Source of the DNA: Chaunax sp. Z400
Taxonomy: Eukaryota; Chordata; Actinopteri; Lophiiformes; Chaunacidae
Assembly (NCBI GenBank): GCA_037577475.1
Contig: CM075185.1
Coordinates: forward strand, 620,001 to 684,000
DNA: 64,000 nt
Direction: 5' to 3'
Part shown: one piece after another, positions 35,131 through 51,822 of the stretch
Numbering within the stretch: position 1 is the first letter of the stretch
Layout of the letters: every line of letters begins with the position of its first letter
The notes under the pieces: generated by a model
What the model saw: only the letters and a program-made list of their open reading frames with translations
What the model was told of the DNA's origin: nothing
The model's database searches: none
Position numbers and translations under genes: made by a program

Positions 35131-37998
35131 ATAAATTCTATGCATACCATGCATACCATTCATACTATACATGCCATACATACTATTTATACTATACATA
35201 CTATTCATACTGTACATACTATACATACTATTCATACTATACATACTATTCATACTGTACATACTATACATACTATTCATACTATACATACTATTCATTC
35301 TATACATACTATTCATACTATACATACTATTCATTCTACACATACTACTACTATTCATACTATTCATACTGTACATACTATTCATACTGTACATACTCTT
35401 CATACTATACATACTATTCATACTGTACATACTCTTCATACTATACATACTATTCATACTATACAAACTATTGATACTATTCATACTGTACATATTATAC
35501 ATACTAGTCATACTATTCATACTGTACATACTATACATACTATTCATACTATACATACTATTCATACTATACATACTATTCATACTGTACATACTATTCA
35601 TACTGTACATACTATTCATACTGTACATACTATACATACTATTCATACTGTACATACTATTCATACTGTACATACTATACATACTATTCATACTATACAT
35701 ACTATTCATACTGCAAATACTATTCATACTGCACATACTATACATACTAGTCATACTGTACATACTATTCATACTATTCATACTATACATACTATTCATA
35801 CTGTACATACTATACATACTATTCATACTATACATACTAAACATACTGTTTATACTATACATACTATTCATACTGTAGATACTATACATATTATTCATAC
35901 TGTACATACTATACATATTATTCATACTGTACATACTATTCATACTATTCATACTGTACATACTGTTCATACTATACATACTGTACATACTATACATATT
36001 ATTTATACTATACATACTATTCATACTAAACATACTGTTTATACTATACATACTATACATACTCTACATACTATACATACTATTTATACTATACATACTA
36101 TTCATACTGTACATACTATACATACATATACATAATATTTTTTACTAAACATACTATTTATACTATACATACTATTCATTCTATACATACTATTCATACT
36201 ATACATACTATTATTTCTACACATACTACTACTATACATACTATTCATACTATACATACTATTTTTTACTTTACATGCTATACATACTATTCATGCTATA
36301 CATACTGTACATACTATTCATACTGTTCATACTATTCATACTATACATACTGTACATACTATTCATACTGTACATACTATTCATACTATTCATACTATAC
36401 ATACTATTCATACTGTACATACTGTACATACTATTCATACTGTACATACTATTCATACTATACATACTATTCATACTGTACATACTATACATACTATTCA
36501 TACTATACATACATATACAAACTATTTATACTATACATACTATTCATTCTATACATACTATTCATACTATACATACTATACATACTATTCATTCTACACA
36601 TACTACTACTATACATACTCTTCATACTATACATACTACTTTTTACTATACATACTATACATACTATTCATACTATACAGACTATTCATTCTACACATAC
36701 TACTACTATTCATACTATTCATACTGTACATACTATACGTACTATTCATACTTCACATACTATACATACTATTCATACTGTACATACTCTTCATACTATA
36801 CATACTATTCATACTATTCATACTGTACATATTATACATACTATTCATACTGTACATATTATACATACTATTCATACTGTACATACTATACATACTATTC
36901 ATACTATACAAACTATTCATACTATACATACTATACGTACTATGCATACTATTCATACTGTACATACTATGCATACTATTCATACTGTACATACTATACA
37001 TACTATTCATACTATACATACTATTCCTACTATACATACTATTCATACTGTACATACTATTCATACTATGCATACTATTCATACTATACATACTAGTCAT
37101 ACTGTACATACTATACATACTATTCAAACTGTACATACTATTCATACTATACATACTATACATACTGTTCATACTATACATACTATTCATACTGTACATA
37201 CTATACATACTATTCATACTATGCATACTATTCATACTACACATACTAGTCATACTGTACATACTACACATACTATTCATACTATACATACTGTACATAC
37301 TATTCATACTATACATACTGTACATACTATTTATACTATACATACTACACATACTATTTATACTATACATACTATTTATACTATACATACTATTCATACT
37401 GTACATGCTATAAATACTACTCATACTATACATACTATTCGTACTATACATACTATTCATACTGTACATACTGTACATACTATTCATACTATTCATACGT
37501 ACATACTATACATACTATTCATACTGTACATACTGTACATACTATTGATACTGTACATACTATACATACTATTCATGCTATACATACTGTACATACTATT
37601 CATACTGTTCATACTATTCATACTATACATACTGTACATACTGTACATACTATTCATACTGTACATACTGTACATACTATTCATACTGTACATACTATAC
37701 ATACTATTCATACTATACATACTATCCATACTATTCATACTATACATACTATTCATACTGTACATACTGTACATACTATTCATACTGTACATACTATTCA
37801 TACTATACATACTATTCATACTGTACATACTATACATACTATACATACATATACATACTATTTATACTATACATACTATTCATTCTATACATACTATTCA
37901 TACTATACATACTATTCATTCTACACATACTACTACTATACATACTCTTCATACTATACATACTACTTTTTACTATACATACTATACATACTATACAT
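35131..37998 (+). repeat. HOR copy 13, class c (2,868 bp)
   Basis: M is at 35131, B at 36132, C at 36516, D at 37852. It is the partner of 14041-16908. I saw point differences from the partner at 35466 (A for T), 35507 and 35509 (TAGTCA for TATTGA) and 36911 (A for T). The shared variant CTATACAGAC is at 36680. Confidence 0.92.
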
Positions 37999-40398
37999 AT
38001 AAATTCTATGCATACCATGCATACCATTCATACTATACATGCCATACATACTATTTATACTATACATACTATTCATACTGTACATACTATACATACTATT
38101 CATACTATACATACTATTCATACTGTACATACTATACATACTATTCATACTATACATACTATTCATACTATACATACTATTCATTCTATACATACTATTC
38201 ATACTATACATACTATTCATTCTACACATACTACTACTATTCATACTATTCATACTGTACATACTATACATACTATTCATACTGTACATACTCTTCATAC
38301 TATACATACTATTCATACTGTACATACTCTTCATACTATACATACTATTCATACTGTACATACTCTTCATACTATACATACTATTCATACTATACATACT
38401 ATTCATACTATTCATACTGTACATATTATACATACTATTCATACTATTCATACTGTACATACTATACATACTATTCATACTATACATACTATTCATACTA
38501 TACATACTATTCATACTGTACATACTATTCATACTGTACATACTATTCATACTATTCATACTGTACATACTGTACATACTGTACATACTGTACATACTAT
38601 TCATACTATACATACTATTCATACTGCAAATACTATTCATACTGCACATACTATACATACTAGTCATACTGTACATACTATTCATACTATTCATACTATA
38701 CATACTATTCATACTGTACATACTATACATACTATTCATACTATACATACTAAACATACTGTTTATACTATACATACTATTCATACTGTAGATACTATAC
38801 ATATTATTCATACTGTACATACTATACATATTATTCATACTGTACATACTATTCATACTATTCATACTGTACATACTGTTCATACTATACATACTGTACA
38901 TACTATACATATTATTTATACTATACATACTATTCATACTAAACATACTGTTTATACTATACATACTATACATACTCTACATACTATACATACTATTTAT
39001 ACTATACATACTATTCATACTGTACATACTATACATACATATACATAATATTTTTTACTAAACATACTATTTATACTATACATACTATTCATTCTATACA
39101 TACTATTCATACTATACATACTATTATTTCTACACATACTACTACTATACATACTATTCATACTATACATACTATTTTTTACTTTACATGCTATACATAC
39201 TATTCATGCTATACATACTGTACATACTATTCATACTGTTCATACTATTCATACTATACATACTGTACATACTGTACATACTATTCATACTGTACATACT
39301 ATTCATACTATTCATACTATACATACTATTCATACTGTACATACTGTACATACTATTCATACTGTACATACTATTCATACTATACATACTGTACATACTA
39401 TACATACTATTCATACTATACATACATATACAAACTATTTATACTATACATACTATTCATTCTATACATACTATTCATACTATACATACTATACATACTA
39501 TTCATTCTACACATACTACTACTATACATACTCTTCATACTATACATACTACTTTTTCCTATACATACTATTCATACTATACATACTATTCATTCTACAC
39601 ATACTACTACTATTCATACTATTCATACTGTACATACTATACGTACTATTCATACTTCACATACTATACATACTATTCATACTGTACATACTCTTCATAC
39701 TATACATACTATTCATACTATACATACTATTCATACTATTCATACTGTACATATTATACATACTATTCATACTGTACATACTATACATACTATTCATACT
39801 ATACATACTATTCATACTGTACATACTATTCATACTGTACATACTATACATACTGTACATACTATACATACTATTCATACTATACATACTAAACATACTG
39901 TTTATACTATACATACTATTCATACTGTAGATACTATACATATTATTCATACTGTACATACTATACATATTATTCATACTGTACATACTATTCATACTAT
40001 TCATACTGTACATACTGTTCATACTATACATACTGTACATACTATACATATTATTTATACTATACATACTATTCATACTAAACATACTGTTTATACTATA
40101 CATACTATACATACTATTCATACTATGCATACTATTCATACTACACATACTAGTCATACTGTACATACTACACATACTATTCCTACTATACATACTATTC
40201 ATACTGTACATACTATACATACTATTCATACTATTCATACTGTACATACTATGCATACTATTCATACTGTACATACTATACATACTATTCATACTATACA
40301 TACTATTCATTCTACACATACTACTACTATACATACTCTTCATACTATACATACTACTTTTTACTATACATACTATACATACTATTCATACTATACAT
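37999..40398 (+). repeat. HOR copy 14, class a (2,400 bp)
   Basis: M is at 37999, B at 39045 (body 1,046), C at 39429 (B-C 384, so the 36 bp absent from the other 2,364-bp class a copies is present), tail 970 bp. The body continues the 21,090-bp offset match to 16909-17955. From here on the copy corresponds to the window start at offset about 38,040. Confidence 0.92.
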
Positions 40399-43279
40399 AT
40401 AAATTCTATGCATACCATGCATACCATTCATACTATATATGCCATACATACTATTTATACTATACATACTATTCATACTGTACATACTATACATACTATA
40501 CATACTATTCATACTGTACATACTCTTCATACTATACATACTATTCATACTCTACATACTCTTCATACTATACATACTATTCATACTATACATACTATTC
40601 ATACTATTCATACTGTACATATTATACATACTATTCATACTATTCATACTGTACATACTATACATACTATTCATACTATACATACTATACATACTATTCA
40701 TACTGTACATACTATTCATACTGTACATACTATTCATACTGTACATACTATTCATACTGTACATACTATTCATACTGTACATACTATACATACTATTCAT
40801 ACTGTACATACTATTCATACTGTACATACTATACATACTATTCATACTATACATACTATTCATACTGCAAATACTATTCATACTATACATACTATTCATA
40901 CTATTCATACTGTACATATTATACATACTATTCATACTATTCATACTGTACATACTATACATACTATTCATACTGTACATACTATTCATACTGTACATAC
41001 TATACATACTATTCATACTATACATACTATTCATACTGCAAATACTATTCATACTATACATACTATTCATACTATTCATACTGTACATATTATACATACT
41101 ATTCATACTATTCATACTGTACATACTATACATACTATTCATACTATACATACTATACATACTATTCATACTGTACATACTATTCATACTGTACATACTA
41201 TTCATACTGTACATACTATTCATACTGTACATACTATTCATACTATTCATACTATACATACTATTCATACTGTACATACTATACATACTATTCATACTAT
41301 ACATACTAAACATACTGTTTATACTATACATACTATTCATACTGTAGATACTATACATATTATTCATACTGTACATACTATACATATTATTCATACTGTA
41401 CATACTATTCATACTATTCATACTGTACATACTGTTCATACTATACATACTGTACATACTATACATATTATTTATACTATACATACTATTCATACTAAAC
41501 ATACTGTTTATACTATACATACTATACATACTCTACATACTATACATACTATTTATACTATACATACTATTCATACTGTACATACTATACATACATATAC
41601 ATAATATTTTTTACTAAACATACTATTTATACTATACATACTATTCATTCTATACATACTATTCATACTATACATACTATTATTTCTACACATACTACTA
41701 CTATACATACTATTCATACTATACATACTATTTTTTACTTTACATGCTATACATACTATTCATGCTATACATACTGTACATACTATTCATACTGTTCATA
41801 CTATTCATACTATACATACTGTACATACTGTACATACTATTCATACTGTACATACTATTCATACTATTCATACTATACATACTATTCATACTGTACATAC
41901 TGTACATACTATTCATACTGTACATACTATTCATACTATACATACTATTCATACTGTACATACTATTCATACTATACATACATATACAAACTATTTATAC
42001 TATACATACTATTCATTCTATACATACTATTCATACTATACATACTATACATACTATTCATTCTACACATACTACTACTATACATACTCTTCATACTATA
42101 CATACTACTTTTTACTATACATACTATACATACTATTCATACTATACATACTATTCATTCTACACATACTACTACTATTCATACTATTCATACTGTACAT
42201 ACTATACGTACTATTCATACTTCACATACTATACATACTATTCATACTGTACATACTCTTCATACTATACATACTATTCATACTATACATACTATTCATA
42301 CTATTCATACTGTACATATTATACATACTATTCATACTGTACATACTATACATACTATTCATACTATACATACTATTCATACTATACATACTATACGTAC
42401 TATGCATACTATTCATACTGTACATACTATACATACTATTCATACTATACATACTATTCCTACTATACATACTATTCATACTGTACATACTATACATACT
42501 ATTCATACTATGCATACTATTCATACTACACATACTAGTCATACTGTACATACTATACATACTATTCAAACTGTACATACTATTCATACTATACATACTA
42601 TACATACTGTTCATACTATACATACTATTCATACTGTACATACTATACATACTATTCATACTATGCATACTATTCATACTACACATACTAGTCATACTGT
42701 ACATACTACACATACTATTCATACTATACATACTGCACATACTATTCATACTATACATACTGTACATACTATTTATACTATACATACTACACATACTATT
42801 TATACTATACATACTATTTATACTATACATACTATTCATACTGTACATGCTATACATACTACTCATACTATACATACTATTCGTACTATACATACTATTC
42901 ATGCTGTACATACTGTACATACTATTCATACTATTCATACTGTACATACTGTACATACTATTCATACTGTACATACTATACATACTATTCATACTATACA
43001 TACTATTCATACTATTCATACTATACATACTATTCATACTGTACATACTGTACATACTATTCATACTGTACATACTATTCATACTATACATACTATTCAT
43101 ACTGTACATACTATACATACATATACATACTATTTATACTATACATACTATTCATTCTATACATACTATTCATACTAAACATACTATTCATTCTACACAT
43201 ACTACTACTATACATACTCTTCATACTATACATACTACTTTTTACTATACATACTATACATACTATTCATACTATACAT
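40399..43279 (+). repeat. HOR copy 15, class b with rearranged body (2,881 bp)
   Basis: M is at 40399, B at 41601 (body 1,202), C at 41985 (384), D at 43124 (1,139), then 156 bp to the next M. The body shares with the copy at 2361 both the loss of about 150 bp near its start and the 171-bp duplication of the TGCAAATACT block (40866, 41037); it is 9 bp longer than that copy. Confidence 0.9.
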
Positions 43280-46129
43280 ATAAATTCTATGCATACCATG
43301 CATACCATTCATACTATACATGCCATACATACTATTTATACTATACATACTATTCATACTGTACATACTATACATACTATTCATACTATACATACTATTC
43401 ATACTGTACATACTATACATACTATTCATACTATACATACTATTCATTCTATACATACTATTCATACTATACATACTATTCATTCTACACATACTACTAC
43501 TATTCATACTATTCATACTGTACATACTATACATACTATTCATACTGTACATACTCTTCATACTATACATACTATTCATACTGTACATACTCTTCATACT
43601 ATACATACTATTCATACTATACATACTATTGATACTATTCATACTGTACATATTATACATACTATTGATACTATTCATACTGTACATACTATACATACTA
43701 TTCATACTATACATACTATTCATACTATACATACTATTCATACTGTACATACTATTCATACTGTACATACTATTCATACTGTACATACTATACATACTAT
43801 TCATACTGTACATACTATTCATACTGTACATACTATACATACTATTCATACTATACATACTATTCATACTGCAAATACTATTCATACTGCACATACTATA
43901 CATACTAGTCATACTGTACATACTATTCATACTATTCATACTATACATACTATTCATACTGTACATACTATACATACTATTCATACTATACATACTAAAC
44001 ATACTGTTTATACTATACATACTATTCATACTGTAGATACTATACATATTATTCATACTGTACATACTATACATATTATTCATACTGTACATACTATTCA
44101 TACTATTCATACTGTACATACTGTTCATACTATACATACTGTACATACTATACATATTATTTGTACTATACATACTATTCATACTAAACATACTGTTTAT
44201 ACTATACATACTATACATACTCTACATACTATACATACTATTTATACTATACATACTATTCATACTGTACATACTATACATACATATACATAATATTTTT
44301 TACTAAACATACTATTTATACTATACATACTATTCATTCTATACATACTATTCATACTATACATACTATTATTTCTACACATACTACTACTATACATACT
44401 ATTCATACTATACATACTATTTTTTACTTTACATGCTATACATACTATTCATGCTATACATACTGTACATACTATTCATACTGTTCATACTATTCATACT
44501 ATACATACTGTACATACTATTCATACTGTACATACTATTCATACTATTCATACTATACATACTATTCATACTGTACATACTGTACATACTATTCATACTG
44601 TACATACTATTCATACTATACATACTATTCATACTGTACATACTATACATACTATTCATACTATACATACATATACAAACTATTTATACTATACATACTA
44701 TTCATTCTATACATACTATTCATACTATACATACTATACATACTATTCATTCTACACATACTACTACTATACATACTCTTCATACTATACATACTACTTT
44801 TTACTATACATACTATACATACTATTCATACTATACATACTATTCATTCTACACATACTACTACTATTCATACTATTCATACTGTACATACTATACGTAC
44901 TATTCATACTTCACATACTATACATACTATTCATACTGTACATACTCTTCATACTATACATACTATTCATACTATTCATACTGTACATATTATACATACT
45001 ATTCATACTGTACATACTATACATACTATTCATACTATACATACTATTCATACTATACATACTATACGTACTATGCATACTATTCATACTGTACATACTA
45101 TGCATACTATTCATACTGTACATACTATACATACTATTCATACTATACATACTATTCCTACTATACATACTATTCATACTGTACATACTATTCATACTAT
45201 GCATACTATTCATACTATACATACTAGTCATACTGTACATACTATACATACTATTCAAACTGTACATACTATTCATACTATACATACTATACATACTGTT
45301 CATACTATACATACTATTCATACTGTACATACTATACATACTATTCATACTATGCATACTATTCATACTACACATACTAGTCATACTGTACATACTACAC
45401 ATACTATTCATACTATACATACTGTACATACTATTCATACTATACATACTGTACATACTATTTATACTATACATACTACACATACTATTTATACTATACA
45501 TACTATTTATACTATACATACTATTCATACTGTACATGCTATAAATACTACTCATACTATACATACTATTCGTACTATACATACTATTCATACTGTACAT
45601 ACTGTACATACTATTCATACTATTCATACGTACATACTATACATACTATTCATACTGTACATACTGTACATACTATTGATACTGTACATACTATACATAC
45701 TATTCATGCTATACATACTGTACATACTATTCATACTGTTCATACTATTCATACTATACATACTGTACATACTGTACATACTATTCATACTGTACATACT
45801 GTACATACTATTCATACTGTACATACTATACATACTATTCATACTATACATACTATCCATACTATTCATACTATACATACTATTCATACTGTACATACTG
45901 TACATACTATTCATACTGTACATACTATTCATACTATACATACTATTCATACTGTACATACTATACATACTATACATACATATACATACTATTTATACTA
46001 TACATACTATTCATTCTATACATACTATTCATACTATACATACTATTCATTCTACACATACTACTACTATACATACTCTTCATACTATACATACTACTTT
46101 TTACTATACATACTATACATACTATACAT
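43280..46129 (+). repeat. HOR copy 16, class c (2,850 bp)
   Basis: M is at 43280, B at 44290 (body 1,010), C at 44674 (384), D at 45983 (C-D 1,309; D-M 147). It matches the copy at 5233 up to the point where that copy jumps at about 7645, and shares with it the private G in TATTTGTAC (44163 and 6116). It therefore shows the intact tail that copy 2 has lost. Confidence 0.91.
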
Positions 46130-48520
46130 ATAAATTCTATGCATACCATGCATACCATTCATACTATACATGCCATACATACTATTTATACTATACATAC
46201 TATTCATACTGTACATACTATACATACTATTCATACTATACATACTATTCATACTGTACATACTATACATACTATTAGAGAGATACAGGTCGCGCGGGGG
46301 CTAAGTATCCTTATTCCCATACTGTATACATACATAAAATATTCAATTTTCTTACAACATACTACTACTATTCATACTATTCATACTGTACATACTATAC
46401 ATACTATTCATACTGTACATACTCTTCATACTATACATACTATTCATACTGTACATACTCTTCATACTATACATACTATTCATACTGTACATACTCTTCA
46501 TACTATACATACTATTCATACTATACATACTATTCATACTATTCATACTGTACATATTATACATACTATTCATACTATTCATACTGTACATACTATACAT
46601 ACTATTCATACTATACATACTATTCATACTATACATACTATTCATACTGTACATACTATTCATACTGTACATACTATTCATACTATTCATACTGTACATA
46701 CTGTACATACTGTACATACTGTACATACTATTCATACTATACATACTATTCATACTGCAAATACTATTCATACTGCACATACTATACATACTAGTCATAC
46801 TGTACATACTATTCATACTATTCATACTATACATACTATTCATACTGTACATACTATACATACTATTCATACTATACATACTAAACATACTGTTTATACT
46901 ATACATACTATTCATACTGTAGATACTATACATATTATTCATACTGTACATACTATACATATTATTCATACTGTACATACTATTCATACTATTCATACTG
47001 TACATACTGTTCATACTATACATACTGTACATACTATACATATTATTTATACTATACATACTATTCATACTAAACATACTGTTTATACTATACATACTAT
47101 ACATACTCTACATACTATACATACTATTTATACTATACATACTATTCATACTGTACATACTATACATACATATACATAATATTTTTTACTAAACATACTA
47201 TTTATACTATACATACTATTCATTCTATACATACTATTCATACTATACATACTATTATTTCTACACATACTACTACTATACATACTATTCATACTATACA
47301 TACTATTTTTTACTTTACATGCTATACATACTATTCATGCTATACATACTGTACATACTATTCATACTGTTCATACTATTCATACTATACATACTGTACA
47401 TACTGTACATACTATTCATACTGTACATACTATTCATACTATTCATACTATACATACTATTCATACTGTACATACTGTACATACTATTCATACTGTACAT
47501 ACTATTCATACTATACATACTATTCATACTGTACATACTATACATACTATTCATACTATACATACATATACAAACTATTTATACTATACATACTATTCAT
47601 TCTATACATACTATTCATACTATACATACTATACATACTATTCATTCTACACATACTACTACTATACATACTCTTCATACTATACATACTACTTTTTCCT
47701 ATACATACTATTCATACTATACATACTATTCATTCTACACATACTACTACTATTCATACTATTCATACTGTACATACTATACGTACTATTCATACTTCAC
47801 ATACTATACATACTATTCATACTGTACATACTCTTCATACTATACATACTATTCATACTATACATACTATTCATACTATTCATACTGTACATATTATACA
47901 TACTATTCATACTGTACATACTATACATACTATTCATACTATACATACTATTCATACTGTACATACTATTCATACTGTACATACTATACATACTGTACAT
48001 ACTATACATACTATTCATACTATACATACTAAACATACTGTTTATACTATACATACTATTCATACTGTAGATACTATACATATTATTCATACTGTACATA
48101 CTATACATATTATTCATACTGTACATACTATTCATACTATTCATACTGTACATACTGTTCATACTATACATACTGTACATACTATACATATTATTTATAC
48201 TATACATACTATTCATACTAAACATACTGTTTATACTATACATACTATACATACTATTCATACTATGCATACTATTCATACTACACATACTAGTCATACT
48301 GTACATACTACACATACTATTCCTACTGTACATACTATACATACTATTCATACTATTCATACTGTACATACTATGCATACTATTCATACTGTACATACTA
48401 TACATACTATTCATACTATACATACTATTCATTCTACACATACTACTACTATACATACTCTTCATACTATACATACTACTTTTTACTATACATACTATAC
48501 ATACTATTCATACTATACAT
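46130..48520 (+). repeat. HOR copy 17, class a carrying a non-satellite patch (2,391 bp)
   Basis: M is at 46130, B at 47176 (body 1,046, the standard length despite the patch at 46277-46356), C at 47569 (B-C 393, a 9-bp longer form that first appears here), then 952 bp to the next M. The tail is 18 bp shorter than the standard class a tail; the missing monomers lie near 48,325, after TATTCCTACTG. Confidence 0.9.
46277..46356. other. 80-bp patch of non-satellite sequence
   Basis: After a normal CATACTATT the sequence changes to unrelated bases, including GGTCGCGCGGGGGC at about 46288-46301, the only CpG- and G-rich stretch in the window. The second half (about 46311-46356) looks like badly degraded satellite (TATTCCCATAC, then ACATACATAAAATATTC). 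Normal sequence resumes at ACATACTACTACT. Compared with the copy at 37999 (offset 8,131) the patch replaces satellite without changing length: M to B remains 1,046 bp. Candidate explanations are a low-quality consensus stretch, a real substituted tract from faulty repair, or a small insertion balanced by a deletion. I recognise no element in it. Confidence 0.85.
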
Positions 48521-51251
48521 ATAAATTCTATGCATACCATGCATACCATTCATACTATACATGCCATACATACTATTTATACTATACATACTATTCATAC
48601 TGTACATACTATACATACTATTCATACTATACATACTATTCATACTGTACATACTATACATACTATTCATACTATACATACTATTCATTCTATACATACT
48701 ATTCATACTATACATACTATTCATTCTACACATACTACTACTATTCATACTATTCATACTGTACATACTATACATACTATTCATACTGTACATACTCTTC
48801 ATACTATACATACTATTCATACTCTACATACTCTTCATACTATACATACTATTCATACTATACATACTATTCATACTATTCATACTGTACATATTATACA
48901 TACTATTCATACTATTCATACTGTACATACTATACATACTATTCATACTATACATACTATACATACTATTCATACTGTACATACTATTCATACTGTACAT
49001 ACTATTCATACTGTACATACTATTCATACTGTACATACTATTCATACTGTACATACTATACATACTATTCATACTGTACATACTATTCATACTGTACATA
49101 CTATACATACTATTCATACTATACATACTATTCATACTGCAAATACTATTCATACTGCACATACTATACATACTAGTCATACTGTACATACTATTCATAC
49201 TATTCATACTATACATACTATTCATACTGTACATACTATACATACTATTCATACTATACATACTAAACATACTGTTTATACTATACATACTATTCATACT
49301 GTAGATACTATACATATTATTCATACTGTACATACTATACATATTATTCATACTGTACATACTATTCATACTATTCATACTGTACATACTGTTCATACTA
49401 TACATACTGTACATACTATACATATTATTTATACTATACATACTATTCATACTAAACATACTGTTTATACTATACATACTATACATACTCTACATACTAT
49501 ACATACTATTTATACTATACATACTATTCATACTGTACATACTATACATACATATACATAATATTTTTTACTAAACATACTATTTATACTATACATACTA
49601 TTCATTCTATACATACTATTCATACTATACATACTATTATTTCTACACATACTACTACTATACATACTATTCATACTATACATACTATTTTTTACTTTAC
49701 ATGCTATACATACTATTCATGCTATACATACTGTACATACTATTCATACTGTTCATACTATTCATACTATACATACTGTACATACTGTACATACTATTCA
49801 TACTGTACATACTATTCATACTATTCATACTATACATACTATTCATACTGTACATACTGTACATACTATTCATACTGTACATACTATTCATACTATACAT
49901 ACTATTCATACTGTACATACTATACATACTATTCATACTATACATACATATACAAACTATTTATACTATACATACTATTCATTCTATACATACTATTCAT
50001 ACTATACATACTATACATACTATTCATTCTACACATACTACTACTATACATACTCTTCATACTATACATACTACTTTTTACTATACATACTATACATACT
50101 ATTCATACTATACATACTATTCATTCTACACATACTACTACTATTCATACTATTCATACTGTACATACTATACGTACTATTCATACTTCACATACTATAC
50201 ATACTATTCATACTGTACATACTCTTCATACTATACATACTATTCATACTATACATACTATTCATACTATTCATACTGTACATATTATACATACTATTCA
50301 TACTGTACATACTATACATACTATTCATACTATACATACTATTCATACTATACATACTATACGTACTATGCATACTATTCATACTGTACATACTATACAT
50401 ACTATTCATACTATACATACTATTCCTACTATACATATTATTCATACTTTACATACTATACATACTATTCATACTATGCATACTATTCATACCTACACAT
50501 ACTAGTCATACTGTACATACTATACATACTATTCAAACTGTACATACTATTCATACTATACATACTATACATACTTGTCATACTATACATACTATTCATA
50601 CTGTACATACTATACATACTATTCATACTATGCATACTATTCATACTACACATACTAGTCATACTGTACATACTACACATACTATTCATACTATACATAG
50701 CCTTACTAACTATTCATACTATACATACTACTCTGTACATACTATTTATACTATACATACTACACATACTATTTATACTATACATACTATTTATACTATA
50801 CATACTATTCATACTGTACATGCTATACATACTACTCATACTATACATACTATTCGTACTATACATACTATTCATGCTGTACATACTGTACATACTATTC
50901 ATACTATTCATACTGTACATACTGTACATACTATTCATACTGTACATACTATACATACTATTCATACTATACATACTATTCATACTATTCATACTATACA
51001 TACTATTCATACTGTACATACTGTACATACTATTCATACTGTACATACTATTCATACTATACATACTATTCATACTGTACATACTATACATACATATACA
51101 TACTATTTATACTATACATACTATTCATTCTATACATACTATTCATACTAAACATACTATTCATTCTATCACATACTACTACTATACATACTCTTCATAC
51201 TATACATACTACTTTTTACTATACATACTATACATATATTCATCTATACAT
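48521..51251 (+). repeat. HOR copy 18, class b with phase-breaking lesions (2,731 bp)
   Basis: M is at 48521, B at 49558 (body 1,037), C at 49951 (B-C 393), D at 51097. C to D is 1,146 bp and D to M 155 bp, against 1,139 and 156 in all other class b copies, because of small insertions and deletions after 50,490. Unlike other class b copies the base after M reads TACATGCC. The variant CATACTTTACATAC at about 50445 is shared with about 53847. Confidence 0.88.
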
Positions 51252-51822
51252 ATAAATTCTATGCATACCATGCATACCATTCATACTATACATGCCATAC
51301 ATACTATTTATACTATACATACTATTCATACTGTACATACTATACATACTATTCATACTATACATACTATTCATACTGTACATACTATACATACTATTCA
51401 TACTATACATACTATTCATTCTATACATACTATTCATACTATACATACTATTCATTCTACACATACTACTACTATTCATACTATTCATACTGTACATACT
51501 ATACATACTATTCATACTGTACATACTCTTCATACTATACATACTATTCATACTGTACATACTCTTCATACTATACATACTATTCATACTATACATACTA
51601 TTGATACTATTCATACTGTACATATTATACATACTATTCATACTATTCATACTGTACATACTATACATACTATTCATACTATACATACTATTCATACTAT
51701 ACATACTACTCATACTGTACATACTATTCATACTGTACATACTATTCATACTGTACATACTATACATACTATTCATACTGTACATACTATTCATACTGTA
51801 CATACTATACATACTATTCAAC
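50492..51822. other. Cluster of six phase-breaking lesions
   Basis: Against the clean class b copy (40399-43279) and the related tail at 53765-54649, this stretch shows: one extra base at about 50492; a TTG-for-GTT change at about 50575; a disrupted monomer (CATAGCCTTACTAAC) at 50697-50710 with one net extra base; five extra bases near 50729-50734; one extra base near 51169; two missing bases at 51237-51246; and one missing base at about 51820. Net change before M is +6 bp (891 against 885 from ACGTAC to M), and the following body is 1,009 instead of 1,010 bp. Indels not divisible by 9 are almost absent elsewhere. Confidence 0.82.

Noticed and set aside
46277..46356. Transposon or retroelement insertion
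   Set aside because: The patch is 80 bp, has no terminal repeats, target-site duplication, poly(A) tail or coding sequence, and does not add length to the copy.
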